DNA of 64,000 nt, from assembly GCF_036785885.1 (NCBI RefSeq), contig NC_092323.1:4566501-4630500 (forward strand). The letters are read 5' to 3'. The translations under genes were made by a program, and so were the position numbers. Within the stretch, counting starts at the first letter, position 1, and the number at the start of each line of letters is the position of its first letter. Below the pieces are notes generated by a model. It was not told the DNA's origin, did not search any database, and worked only from the letters and a program-made list of their open reading frames with translations. The stretch is from Coffea arabica (taxonomy: Eukaryota > Streptophyta > Magnoliopsida > Gentianales > Rubiaceae). Shown one piece after another: positions 1-11,675 of this stretch.

Positions 1-1056
1 ACGACTGAAAATGTGCTTCTGTCTAGCATGCCTCGAGATGAGCTGGATACAAGCGCATCATATGGTACTGACTTTCAGCGTTTGGAATCAAAGAGTGCCC
101 AAGAACCCTTCTCTAATGGCAAGGTACCAGCATTTGAAGGAGTCCAGCCTCTTGTTCTTAAAGGGCTTATGTCAACTGTTAGTCATGGTGTTTCTATAGA
201 GGTTTTGTCACGGATCACTGTGCACTCCTGTGATTCAATATTCGGGGATGCGGAAACACGGCTTTTGATGCACATCACTGGCTTACTTCCCTGGCTTTGC
301 TTACAGCTCAGTCAGGATGCAGTTGTTGGGATTGCTTCTCCACTCCAACAGCAGTACCAAAAGGCTTGTTCTGTTGCGACCAATATTGCTATCTGGTGCA
401 GAGCTAAATCATTGGATGAGCTAGCCACTGTTTTTATGTTTTACTCGCGTGGTGAGATCAAGAGCATAGACAACCTTCTTGGTTGTGTTTCACCCCTCCT
501 GTGCAATGAGTGGTTCCCAAAACATTCAGCTTTAGCTTTTGGGCACCTTCTAAGACTCCTGGAAAAAGGGCCCGTTGAATACCAGCGTGTCATACTTCTT
601 ATGCTGAAGGCCTTGCTTCAGCATACTCCAATGGATGCAGCTCAGAGTCCCCATATGTATGCAATTGTGTCTCAACTGGTCGAGAGTACTTTGTGCTGGG
701 AGGCACTTAGTGTATTGGAAGCCCTCTTGCAAAGTTGTAGCTCTTTGCCAGGTTCTCATCCTCACGATCCAATATCATTTGAAAATGGACTTGGTGTGGC
801 AGATGAAAAGATTCTGGCACCGCAGACCTCATTTAAGGCTCGAAGTGGGCCATTACAATTGGCAATGGGATTAGGGCTTGGGGCTGGTTCCACACCCCCC
901 ATGCAAAATGCAACTGAATCTGGTTTGCCACCTAGGGAGCTGGCATTGCAGAACACCCGTTTAATGCTTGGTCGGGTGCTTGATGGTTGTGCACTTGGGA
1001 GGAGGAGAGATTATAGAAGGCTGGTCCCTTTTGTGACCAGCACCGGGAATCTGTAA
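1..1056 (+). CDS. Furry-like cell morphogenesis protein, C-terminal end (partial at 5')
   Basis: The reading frame is open from base 1 and ends at TAA 1054-1056, giving the last 351 residues. The true start lies outside the window, so the internal ATG/GTG codons near base 13 are not starts. The stretch LLPWLCLQLS followed by helical repeats (WCRAKSLDELATVF, LLRLLEKGPVEYQRVILLML) matches the conserved C-terminal region of plant Furry/Tao3-type ARM-repeat proteins (Arabidopsis At5g15680, from memory). In fungi and animals, Furry proteins are giant scaffolds for NDR/LATS kinases that control polarised growth. The plant role is inferred from the family. The tail from about residue 250 is low in predicted structure and ends in a basic GRRRDYRRLVPF motif. 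No intron is seen in this part. The gene converges on the AVT6-like transporter downstream. Confidence 0.9.
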   Translation, partial: TTENVLLSSMPRDELDTSASYGTDFQRLESKSAQEPFSNGKVPAFEGVQPLVLKGLMSTVSHGVSIEVLSRITVHSCDSIFGDAETRLLMHITGLLPWLCLQLSQDAVVGIASPLQQQYQKACSVATNIAIWCRAKSLDELATVFMFYSRGEIKSIDNLLGCVSPLLCNEWFPKHSALAFGHLLRLLEKGPVEYQRVILLMLKALLQHTPMDAAQSPHMYAIVSQLVESTLCWEALSVLEALLQSCSSLPGSHPHDPISFENGLGVADEKILAPQTSFKARSGPLQLAMGLGLGAGSTPPMQNATESGLPPRELALQNTRLMLGRVLDGCALGRRRDYRRLVPFVTSTGNL

Positions 1057-2094
1057 GATCATAGCATGTATATTATCCCTTGCATCTCTGTTTTAGGAAG
1101 ATGGAATGCTGAAAATTGAGATAGCTGTTTCTGTACATAGATGGCCTCTGATATTAGTTGATTATTGTGGTAGTATTTTGTTCGAATATTTAGGATACAC
1201 CTAGCTGCCGTACTGCCACCGACCAATAGTTTGTAGTACTCTTATTTCACATGAAGTTAGGCGTGCTAATAATTATTGATTACCCAAAAAATTCAGTTCT
1301 TGTGAGATGTGGGGCGAGTATGATTAAATATCTCGCGAGTTAGGTTGATTGAATACTCATTGTCGTCTCGGACGGTTGTCTTTTGTATTTTTCAAATGTA
1401 GTCATCCGACTTTGAAAGGTTGAATTGTATCAAATCTTTGTTTTCTTCTTCGAATCAACTCCTGGAATCAAAAGAGAAATCTCATTGATGACTTGTGAAG
1501 CAGGCTTCAGAGATCATTAAAAATGTTTGTAACATGCCCTGGAAATAGCCTGTAGCCTACTTGCAGCAAATCCAAATTCTTTCTTTGTACGGGTGAACTC
1601 GAATTTTCTCTTCTCTTCATATAAACTGGATTTTCTGGTAGGAGGAAGCACAACAAACGGTTGTATTTAACTAGTATTTGATAATCACGACATTCCATGA
1701 AAAAGGGCCATAACCAGAATCATCACACAAGATTCTTACAAGGAATAATATACTGGCAAACCAATAGATACAAGAAATATGAACAAGCTTGATCCTGTGT
1801 TTCTGCGACTTCTTCCACCAAACAGAAATCCAATTTGGACAGTTGAAAACAACAATGCCCATCGAAGCAAATTACAAAGCCAGGTTCCACCTACATTTGT
1901 ATACATATCAAACGAATTACCTCAACAATAAATTGAGCAGAGCGCTTCTATTAAAAGTTTTATGGGGCAGATATCCTGCAAGACCCGAACTCTTCCCCAT
2001 TCGGCAACATGTGATCCCACATTTTGGGAACCTTCAAGATGGTGCATGTAGCCAGGACTGCCACATTCATTTCAGCACAAAGTAAAGGGAGACA
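1057..2094. other. Intergenic / 3' UTRs between convergent Furry-like and AVT6-like genes
   Basis: About 1 kb separates the two convergent stop codons. It presumably holds both 3' UTRs. No open frame with family resemblance, no RNA gene and no clear transposon ends were seen. Confidence 0.6.
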
Positions 2095-5000
2095 TCACCC
2101 CCTGGGTGATGCATTTTTCTTGAACAATGAGTAAGCATCGCTATATATGGCCACCAGGTTAGAGAATACAGCAACTACAATCATGAATATACACAAGATC
2201 CTGTCTTTCTTTGTGGCTATTCCATGTCTATCCCTGGAAAACAAGAAAAGCGAGTCATGAATATATGTACAAGATGAAATTTTGAGCCAAAGCTAATCAC
2301 GTACCTGTAACGAAACTTGAGGATGATGGATAATCTTCTCAGTGGAACTATGGCTCTCATTCTTAAATACAAAACCTTCTCCCATGTGAGGTTGAGGCTC
2401 CAGGAATTCTAGGTTCAATTCCTAAACCCCCCTCTTCCCCACTTGGAAAAAAGAAGGTTGTTGGTATCAAGAGCAAAACATTTGGTGAAAATTGATGGTC
2501 TTGGTTTCTTTTTCACACAATTTAAGAAAAGTTACTTAACTTTGTTAGGAGAGTAAATCTAGTCTACTATTTTCCTAAAATACTCTTACATTAATTACAA
2601 CAATTACTGCCATAAGTGTCTTAAGAGTATTAGGAGTATGAGTAAATCATTATACTTTTACATTAATTACAACAACAATATTGATATGCCAATGCTTTTT
2701 GGCAAATTTAACTATATTAAATAAGATAGGTTAGTTAACAAAATACATTAAATAAGAGTATTTTAGAGAAATAAAAAGTTAATTATATTCTTCAATTGGA
2801 AAGTGGACTATAATTTGGGCTGGATGAAAAAGAAACAAGACTATCAAAGTGGGATTGAGGGAGTATATTAAAAAGTTTCAGATGTTTCCTCTTAACTATT
2901 CAACATAACCTGGAAGTTAGAAAATTTGCAAAAAATACCAGAATGTTTTAAAGCATATGAGTGGCTGTTGATTCCATGACATTTAGCTAACTAACCTGAG
3001 AGTAACAGCAGCAGGAAATATGAATCCAATGCAAACAGCAGCAGTCGCTCCAGTGAACTGGAAAGCATCCCAAATGCTGGGTATGAAATTTGCACCCACA
3101 AAGGTGAGACCGATGAGACTCATGCTGATTAGTGCAAATCTAAGATTGTCTGAAGTTAATGGCCTCGCAGATGGAAACAGGAGGCCATCCAAGTTCAACC
3201 GTAAAGGATAGAAAACAATAGGAAAGACAAGCATTAAGTGGGCAGCATAGCTAATGCGAACAGCATCATTAAGCAGGGAACCATAAGGGATTCCAAGATT
3301 GGAATCAAAGTTGGAAAGTACATCATCGAGAGTTGCTTGGCCAAATAGTAGGAATCCAAAGAGGCTCGCCATTGCATATACAGATGAGCAGAGAGTAAGA
3401 GAAGTTCGTACAACTGCTTTTATCCGGGTGTTGTCCTCAAGTTCGTTGTCTATCGAGTGAACTGCAATAATTTTAGATATCAGAAATGCAGCTTCATAGA
3501 TTTAGGATGTATTTTCTGGAGAAAAAGCTTGCAATATTGGACTGAGTAAGTGCAGATGTTAATTTGGACCTAAATCCAATTGTTTAGTTTTACTATTTTC
3601 CTTTTCTTATCACCGTTTTGCCTCTATCTAGACTCCAATTACAAATAAGCAGTAAAAAAAAAAAAAAAAATTGCACAATTATAAAAGGCTCAGAGGAAAG
3701 AATAATTAACTGCAACAAAACAACTTGTCCAGCCAAGGTCAGATAAATTTGGATGCCATCTTACATAAATCTGACCAATCACTTTTGTGACCTACATGAA
3801 TTTCATTTCCTGCCTTTTTATTAGTGTTTCTCCCCACTCATTTAACTAACATCACCACAGCAAGAAACAAGTCCAAGGATCAGTTATTCATACCATTGTA
3901 GTGGCAGATGTAGGCCGTAACAAAAACAGGAACCACGGTAAAGAGCTTAAAGAATGATGTCAGATCATAAACATCAGGAAGCAGTCTAGGCATCGAAATG
4001 GTTCCACTGATCAATTTGAAAACAGTAATTCCCACAGTAATAACAAGGAAAACCACAGCTAGTCCAACAGATAATGCAGACGTAAATTTCAATGAATCTG
4101 CAAACAGAAGACGAAGTTGTCAGAGATTCCACATTTTAGATTCAATTTTAAAAAACTGTAATCTAGGAGAAAATTTGAGAGCTCATTAGTCCAAATCTTC
4201 AATGACATGCATGAGAGCTTCAATTAAGATTCAGTACAAAGCTCAAACAAAAGACAGCATCTTGATTCCCTTAGGTCATTGATTTAGCGATAGTAGGGTG
4301 AATGCCACAAAAAATGGCTGCAACATCTGCCACACTTTGATTTTGCTTTCTCATGAGCAAATCCAATTTTTACAAGAAGAAGCCAGAATTGATCTCTAGA
4401 TAGCTTAGTTCAAGGAGAAAATAAATTGCGGAAGACCTTAGAGACAATTTAACTTAAAAACAAAATGGCATGCTTGAGACAGATAACAAACAGAATCTCT
4501 GCGGTATCTGACATATGAATTCCACACATTAGTGAGAAGGACTTTACCTATACGCTTCAAACTTGCCAATGGTGCAAATATGGCAAGGGTAGTTACCAGA
4601 AGAACAAAAAATCTTCCATTCCACCAGTGTGCTCCAAACCACCCTTCCAGGACACCAGGATGGTGAATTCCAGCAGATGTTGAACCAGAAAGCACATCAC
4701 CTATATAACAACAAAAGTAGGAAGCTTAGGCAAACAGCTTATCAGCGAATAACATTACAATACAAATGACAACCTTAAAGAAAGTCGAAATCTTAATACA
4801 TTCAAATACAATTCAATGCAGCAGATTATTAATTCAGAAATCAGACGTACCAATGATGATCATGTACACAATGAGCACGCCAACATTATTAACCAAAATA
4901 CATATTTGCAGCAAGATGCGACCATACTTTCCAAAAGTATCCCCCATAAGGCCCCCATAAGAAGCTGATTTAGCGGCCCTACTAAACCTTAGTAATAACT

Positions 5001-5283
5001 CAATTGAAGCTTCTGTCAAGAACGCCATAAATATGATAACCGCAATCCCAAGAATAAGACCCAAGACTTTCATGGTAGCCGGCAAGGACATGATTCCAGC
5101 ACCAATAATAGTGGTTGACAAATTAAATACAGCCCCACTAAAAGAAGCCCCATCGAATTCATCATAGCCACCATCTTCCTCATGCTTCGTGGGCAACAGA
5201 GGGGATTTCTCATTCACCACAGATTTTTTGCTCTTTCTTGACTTCTTTTCTTTAGTTGGTTTAATGCTTCCAATCGTCATCAC
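2095..5283 (-). CDS. AVT6-type vacuolar/membrane amino-acid transporter (SLC38/AAAP family), 5 exons
   Basis: Five exons join cleanly with GT-AG introns: 5283-4851, 4700-4548, 4097-3894, 3461-2996 and 2233-2095. They total 1395 bases and encode 464 residues, the usual length for plant AVT6 proteins. The N-terminus is a basic hydrophilic tail (KEKKSRKSKKS) and then SFSGAVFNLSTTIIGAGIMSLP, the AAAP signature with the unwound first helix. About eleven membrane segments follow, including RFFVLLVTTLAIFAPL, FTSALSVGLAVVFLVITVGI and FALISMSLIGLTFVGANF. The protein ends IYSDAYSLFKKNASPRG. AVT6 members move neutral and acidic amino acids out of the vacuole or across other membranes. Substrate cannot be read here. 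AVT6A/B is the closest type from memory. The last intron (2995-2234) carries a degraded Stowaway-like MITE. ATG 5283 was chosen as the first in-frame start; a second Met follows at once. Confidence 0.93.
2477..2863. mobile_element. Degraded Stowaway-like MITE in last intron of the AVT6-like gene
   Basis: This stretch aligns along most of its length with the better-preserved element at 6872-7199. Shared parts include the TCACACA..TTAAGAAAA block near the left end and ACTATCAAAGTGGGA..GAGGGAG at the right end, followed by TA at 2864-2865. The left terminus has decayed and its coordinate is approximate. It lies wholly in intron 4, so it should not alter the protein. Confidence 0.65.
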
Positions 5284-6871
5284 TGAATTCTTAGACTCTT
5301 CAGTATGTGATTCAAAATATGTTTCAATCTGCTAGCTAGCTCCTATACAAAAATCACCTGTGTCAGGAAAGCTCAAAAAAGTTAGCTTGGAACTCGGAAG
5401 TCTTGGAATGAAGTGCAGCAAACGATATATTCCACTTCGATTGAGTTGAAGATCTGAGAACGAATACAAACTAAAGATTTACCGACTAAAGATTTACAAA
5501 CTAAAGATAATGTTTTCATACTGAAAGAAGAAATCCTTAGTGAGGATTGCAGTTGCAGAAGAGATGCACGTAGTAAAATCATAGACAACCCAAACTCTTA
5601 GTAGACAAACAACAAAGGTAGTAGATATCCCAGTTCACCTCAAAAAAACAACTTTAATTTAAAAGGGAAGCTCAATCAGTAAAGTTGAAACAAACATCCC
5701 ACAGGATCAGGGGACTTCCAACTCGGAAGCCTGAAGCACTTGAGTTATGTTAAGCTAATTCAAGGTAACCAATTCTGCAGAAAATCAGCTTTTTCAGAAA
5801 TCAAGAAGGTGATCAGTGCATGCAACAAAAAGCTCAAACTTTCATCAAGATAATTCCACAGACCCGGCCGCTGAACTTAATCCAAATAACCAAGATCGTA
5901 ATTTTACCTGATATTTACAATTCGGCTCTAAATCCACCAACTATGACTAAAAAATTAAGGGCTCAATGTTATGGGGTTGAAAAATCAATGGAAATATTGG
6001 GGGCTAAATTGTTTCAAACGGTCTATACTAGAGTCGTGGCAAATAAAAATAAAAACTTTGGAAAAAAATATCAAAGACCCAGAAGAACAAATATGAACAC
6101 AAATTCTATCTACCCTTTGGATGAATGACCATGTGACCAATATATTAAGGAGACGGAAAAGAGAGAGAAAGATACAGCCTCACGCAACCTCCCATTTACT
6201 ATACATATCTGTGCACTGTTAATGACGCTGACCCCAAAATTCAGAAGAAGAAAAAGAGACCTCTAAAAATGGAGAGCTGTTATTAATTGCTATACGTACA
6301 GTAGCTTTTTTTATTGGTGGGTACAACGTACAAAAGAATTTATTGATCGGGAAAAAAAGATACTGTGGAATTGAGAAATGACCATTTGGGATTTTTTTTT
6401 CCCTCTGTGCAAATTTAATTACAGAAGAAGAAAGAGGACGAGTGATTGAAACTTGACAGGTCCTCTCTTGTTATCAATTGGTTCTAGTCCTTGTCTTCCT
6501 TGTCTTCTTGGATGTTAGTAATTGATGATGAAGACAAAATCCCAAATGAAGGATATGGATCTTTCAGGGATTGGTAGGTGAAGTACGAGACCTTCCAGGT
6601 CAGTCAGAGCAGCATTCTTTTTAAAGGTTCTACGAACTCATCTTCCTTTTATTTTTGGATGCATGCAATTAACCATGATGTGCAACTGTTATTTATTTGA
6701 TGATTTGAGGTCCAATGATTGGTTTTTTTTCAGTGTCCTGATATTTTCTGATCTGGCACAGGCGTGTGGTCTTAGTTCCTTGTGCGGTATTTACTCTCAA
6801 AAAGACAAAAAAAAAAAAAAAGGGTAATCTCATTTAAGCACATTCCACCAGCATGATAGTACTAATAATTA
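5284..6871. other. Upstream region of the AVT6-like gene, no gene seen
   Basis: This presumably contains the AVT6 promoter, the 5' UTR and possibly a 5' UTR intron. Several short open frames occur here with no family resemblance. A TA-rich poly(A) tract lies near 6808-6823. No TATA box or transcription start could be chosen with confidence. Confidence 0.4.
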
Positions 6872-7199
6872 CTCCCTCCGTCCACTTTGATAGTCCTGGT
6901 TATTTTTTCACACAGTTTAAGAAAAAGTAGTTAACTTTATTAGAACAATCAATTTAGGTAGCTATTTTTCTAAAATACCCTCACATTAATTAGAGTATAA
7001 CTTTATAGGAACTTGAATTGATGATAAAAAAAGAATCAACTCTCATTAAATGGGGTAGGTTTATAGTAACAACAACTTACATTGAATAAGGGTATTTTAG
7101 GAAAATTAAAATACAATTACATTCTTCAATTGGAAATTGAACTACAATTTGGGACAAACGAAAAAGAAAAACAGGACTATCAAAGTGGGACGGAGGGAG
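6872..7199. mobile_element. Stowaway-type MITE (Tc1/mariner), near-intact termini
   Basis: The element begins CTCCCTCCGTCC and ends GGACGGAGGGAG, the hallmark inverted termini of plant Stowaway MITEs. It is flanked by TA at 6870-6871 and 7200-7201, the expected mariner-type target duplication. It is 328 bp long with an AT-rich, non-coding interior. Its copy in the AVT6 intron is older. Confidence 0.92.
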
Positions 7200-7279
7200 T
7201 ACTAGTAGTACAAAATAGGTTCAATCGCACTGTGGTCGCAGTAGAAATTTCGCCACAAAGGCAGTACTCAACTAATAGC

Positions 7280-7393
7280 GGTTCGAGTCTTGCTTCACAT
7301 ATCGCCTCGTGGGTGCTCTTGGGGGCGAGGTACTCCAGGTCCAGGGAGATTAGTCTAGTAAAACTGGGATACTCTCTGGGTTGACAAAAAAAA
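7280..7393 (+). mobile_element. 5'-truncated SINE with 9-bp target-site duplication
   Basis: The insert starts GGTTCGAGTCTTGC (a Pol III B-box match). It continues with GGGTGCTCTTGGGGG and GGGAGATTAGTCTAG, motifs typical of tRNA-derived plant SINEs, and ends in GGTTGAC plus an A-tract. ACTAATAGC occurs exactly at 7271-7279 and again at 7394-7402, so the insertion is bounded by a perfect 9-bp duplication. No A-box lies inside, so the head is missing, probably from incomplete reverse transcription. Confidence 0.85.
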
Positions 7394-7432
7394 ACTAATA
7401 GCATTCGTATCTATTTTACTATACAATTAGTA

Positions 7433-7564
7433 CCTTGTTTGGAATGTATTTTTCTAAATTTTTTTATAGCAAAATTACTGTAGTAATTTGATATATGTGA
7501 GGTAAAAAGTTGATTGGAAAATGAGTTCCTGGAAAACATAGCAATTTTTCTTTCCGAACAAAGG
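7433..7564. mobile_element. Small TIR MITE (CCTTGTTTGG ends)
   Basis: CCTTGTTTGG at the left is mirrored by CCGAACAAAGG at the right, with a 132-bp AT-rich interior. The interior has the ATATATGTGAGGTAAAAAG..GATTGGAAAA core shared with copies at 8001-8159 and 21640-21789. No clear target duplication was found. Confidence 0.6.
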
Positions 7565-8000
7565 CCTAAATTTCTTATGACAAATTAACTCCTACTTTCT
7601 TTTATTACTACAACTTTAAAATAGTAATTAAAGCAACACCGTACATGTTACATAGAAGAAAAAAAAAACGAGAACAGTAAATAGAAGGGTATAGAGTTTA
7701 ATTCTCACATTTTTCTTATGCTCTGTCTTTATCTTTTGAAAATTTCTTATTTCTAATCATAGCTTATTAAACTTTCATTTTACATTTAGTATGTTGTATT
7801 TGCCGTAGATTTTTTTTTTCCTTTTGATATCATATCATTGATGATTCACCCCCACTAAATTAAAATCTTGGATACGTCACTGACCCATGCTAAATTACTT
7901 TAACCGTATTATGCTTTAGAATATATATATATATATCACATTGAGGTGAGATATATCTCTGTTTATTTTCTATTAGGATTTAACTTAGAAAATCGAGTTT

Positions 8001-8159
8001 GTTTGGATAAGAGTTTATTTGGATGATTTATTTGAGATAATTATTATAACACTTTTTTGTGATGTGATGCATATGAGATAAAAAGGTGATTGAAAAGATA
8101 AAAAGATGGTTGAAATTTGTGAAGTAAATTTTTTTATTTGAAATCAAGTCTATCCAAAC
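8001..8159. mobile_element. Small TIR MITE (GTTTGGAT ends), copy 1
   Basis: The element starts GTTTGGATAAGAG and ends CTATCCAAAC. It shares the core TTTGAGATAATTATTATAA and GAGATAAAAAGGTGATTG with the copies at 21640-21789, 35600-35765 and 43797-43975. Superfamily is not certain. No convincing duplication flanks it. Confidence 0.65.
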
Positions 8160-8744
8160 AAACGCGAGAGGCGCGTTTTTTTTATAATTACTCAATACCA
8201 TTTTGCTTAGAACGAACATGTGCAAGTAGCATCCTCCCAAAGCACGAGGCGCATTATTAACGGGGACAGAAATTGAGTGGTAGGGCTCTTAGAACTTGAG
8301 AAGATATAATCAAGCAGGTGGGCGGTACTTTCGAGTCATGACAAATAATTAATTATCAACATGATTGGATTTCCACAATCACATTAATCCTAGGCGTCCC
8401 AATAGATGAAACATGCCAAAATAGCATTGTATTAGTTTAACATAAACTTGGGGTTACCATAATGACATCTGTAGTAGTTAATGGTGAATTTACCTGCGCC
8501 TCACAAATAGAAGTAGAAAATTAGCCGGCCAACATTGATAAAACTACAAACGTGTTGCTGTTAATCTACTGTACTATAATACAAAAGCAGAAGGATGGAG
8601 GGGTAATGCGGGGACGGGGGAACATGAGCTGGAAAATGGAGAATGAGGCTGATATGGCGACTGAGACTGAGGCCGCTTTCATGGGCCATCACGTCTACGG
8701 ACGCGGTGAAACCGGCAAAAGAGGACCCATTTTGGTGACGTACA

Positions 8745-8766
8745 TATATATATATATATATATATA
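8745..8766. repeat. (TA)n microsatellite
   Basis: An uninterrupted TA dinucleotide run of about eleven units. Similar runs occur at 28665-28686 and 51449-51473. Confidence 0.95.
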
Positions 8767-9025
8767 GCATGTGTGGTTGGAATTGTGTCCTTTCACAGTA
8801 GAATTCAACCATTGACTCTGCCTGGTTGGAAACGGGAGTGCAATAGAAATGGACAGCAGAAAATATTAGACTCCGTTGTGTTAATAATTGTCGAAGTTGG
8901 ATTGCTTGAAATTTGAAAGTTTTGACAAATTCAAAGGCCAGTTTACGTAAAACTAGAGATGAGTAACTTTCAACTAAATGTCAGCTTGGATAATTGAGCA
9001 TTTTAGCCTTGAATTGAGATAGATC

Positions 9026-9488
9026 TAGGGATGTAATCGAGTTGAATCGAGCTCAACTCAACTTGTAGGAGGGATACTCGAGTTAGCTCTGTCTCGATTT
9101 CGAGTGAATAGCATTATTGGAGTTTGACCTCGAGTTTGATGCAATGCTCATAGTACTCAAACTCAACTCGCATGAATTCGAGTCAAAACGAGCCTTTTCG
9201 ACCTCGAGTTAGGATGATTTGGGGAATTCTTTTTTTTTTTTGACAATTTTTGAGCGAAAATTCAAAAAATTTCATACAACCTAAAATATTTTGTAAATTC
9301 AGCCACTCTTGTGGGGCACAAAGATAATTTCATAATAATAATATATTATAAAATTAAATATAAAAAACTCAATAAGACTTAACAAGTTTTCGAATCTTGC
9401 TACTAGATACTCGAACTCGACTTGTTAGTCTCCATCGAACTCGACTCGAATTTGATCAACCCAAATACGAGTTGAGTTTACAACCCTA
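9026..9488. mobile_element. hAT-type MITE with 8-bp target duplication
   Basis: The element begins TAGGGATGTAATCGAG and ends GAGTTTACAACCCTA, imperfect inverted termini of the plant hAT MITE type. It is rich in CGAGTT/AACTCG words. The flanks GATAGATC (9018-9025) and GACAGACC (9489-9496) match at 6 of 8 positions, both differences being T/C transitions. That is what an ageing 8-bp hAT duplication should look like. No transposase is encoded. Confidence 0.85.
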
Positions 9489-10660
9489 GACAGACCTCCA
9501 TGATTCGGAACTCAAGCATCTCTGCTGCCGCAGCAGGGGACTCTTTTATATTCCGAAAATCTTTCTTCATCTACTAACTAATGTTCATGTTCTAGCTGTG
9601 TTTGAATAGCTAAATGTTTTTACAAAAATTCTTCTTTATTATGTCATAAATATGGATAGTTTTGAATCTAACATCTTTTACTTAGAATCCCTCCCATCAT
9701 ACCATCAAATCCAACCCCTTCCGTATTACCACCAAATCCAACCCCACTTAGAACACGAATTCTAATGACATTTTTGTTTGTAATATGGTATATTCAACTT
9801 GTTTCTCACATTTTTGTTAATGGAGTCGATGATTATAATCAGTAACAAGGAAAGGTACGAGGGGACGTGCTGACGGCGAGGTGGGAAGAAACGAGCCTGG
9901 TGGACCACCTCAATCTTCTTGTACTAGAATAATTTAGGCTAATCGTGTGATAACCCACCAATCGTGTGGTAAAGACTTAATTTTCGCAGCCATCAATCCT
10001 CACTCAATTTTGTCTACCATCCAGCAATATAATTTTGTGTTCACAAATCGAATCACACTGGCCACTTGCGAGGAAAGGGCGGTCTGAATGGGCCCCCCCA
10101 AAAAGGCCCACAAAAAAGGGTTTGAAAGGAACACATAACAAACAAAATTTTGCCGGCCAAATGTTTCATAATTCATTCCCCTCTTTGGTTGGATTTTTTT
10201 CTAACAAAAATTAGGTGTCTGACTAAAATATTTACCATGGATTTTGGCAATTACACATGCTGCGTAGCATCCAATTCCAGACCACTCGTTTGCTTTGGAA
10301 TAATACTTGCAAGGGCATAAATAACGTCATTAAAATAGTTATTGAAGTCATTCATGCAAAGATTAATATAAATAAATAAAAAAAATCTGCCAATGACAAA
10401 TAGTTAAAGATGTTTTCTATTCAATAATACATTATTCAAAGAATCAAATTCGTCCAAAAATTCCAGGAAATTTTTTTTGCAGTTATTGCTTTCTTTGGGC
10501 CTGTAAGAGTTCACAAAGGTTTCGGTCAGAGGCCCAAAATTCGAGATGAACGCACTTGCAAAAGATTGAATGAAAAGTTTTTTACCCAAGTCTGAAACGC
10601 TCACAATCGGCCCATGATAGATGGCTCAAAGTCATGTGACTGCCAACAGCCCAACAAGTG
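9489..10660. other. Intergenic, no gene seen
   Basis: AT-rich sequence between the hAT MITE and the WIT-like gene. A C7 run occurs near 10093. No family-like open frame, RNA gene or clean transposon end was found. Confidence 0.5.
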
Positions 10661-10716
10661 TTGATCGCGGGTATAATGTACGATGATGATTCACTTAATT
10701 TCACTCCGTACTAGAA

Positions 10717-10755
10717 AGCAGAGAGAGAGAGAGAGGAGAAAGAAGAAGAAGAAGG
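10717..10755 (+). promoter_or_regulatory. GA-rich microsatellite in the presumed 5' UTR of the WIT-like gene
   Basis: A run of GAGAGAGAGAGAGAGG followed by AGAAGAAG lies about 0.9 kb upstream of the start codon. The WIT-like gene probably has a 5' UTR intron: a donor-like GG/GTATGT occurs near 11002 and an acceptor TTTTCAG ends at 11650, just before the start-codon exon. GA/CT repeats are common in plant 5' UTRs. The transcription start itself was not determined; a TATA-like GTATAATG lies near 10671. Confidence 0.45.
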
Positions 10756-11675
10756 TGATCGATTCTTGTGGGAAGTTTAGTTGGTTCTTATTTTTACATG
10801 AAAACAACTTCGCGTTTACTGCCTCCCCCGCTAATTTCTCAAAGGTGCATTTTTTCTCCAAAACCCCTATTTCAGTTTCCTTCTTTGTCCAATTATTTCT
10901 ATTCTCTAACTTCTCCAGCTGCACGTCGAGTACTTTCTTTTTTAATCTATCTGAGTAGCAATTTACACCTCTTTTAAATTGCATATGAGATCTTCTACAA
11001 TGGGTATGTAAAATTTTTTGTTGATTATATACATGGGTTTCTCTCGGGGAAGAGTGTGATTGGGATTTGATGGTTTTGACCCATTAAAGGGATTTGGGCC
11101 TCTCTCTCTCTCTCTCACTAACTTGGTTTTCTTTTTATTGAATGATTTCCTGCATCTGTACCAAAACTTCTGCAGATTCTCTAAGATGATAAAGTGAAAT
11201 AGGAGATGACAAGCAATTTTGTTGGGAAATAAAAAGTTCCTCTGATGCACAGCAGCTGTTAAGGTGGGTCTTTAGTAAAACCTTTAAATGGGTCTGCGTT
11301 GTCAGTTTGGAAATTCTCTGGGCTTAGGGGAGCAAATCCACTGAAAGAGAATGCTGGTAATACATCATTTGGCATCCATAATTGAATCCTGTTCATGTGG
11401 GTTTTTTCAATAGTATTGCTATTCTTATGCTAAATTAAAAGAACTATAGAGGTTGACATTGATTTTATAACATTGCTAGTTGATGTTATAATCTTTGGCT
11501 CTAATATTTTAAGTTCTGATATATTAAAGGTTTTGAAAAAGGAGAAATGATTTTGTGAAGTTCTTGAGTTGGAAAGTACTATGTTGTAGATTTCTTAGTT
11601 ATGCCTAAGGAAACAGTTGTTGATTGATATATGCATCTATTTGCTTTTCAGCTATTGAATCTGGTTATTAGTAAA

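Noticed and set aside
2384-2450. Possible SINE or tRNA fragment with B-box-like AGGTTCAATTCCT
   Set aside because: No A-box, no tRNA fold, no poly(A) tail with flanking duplication. It lies in an AVT6 intron and may be chance.
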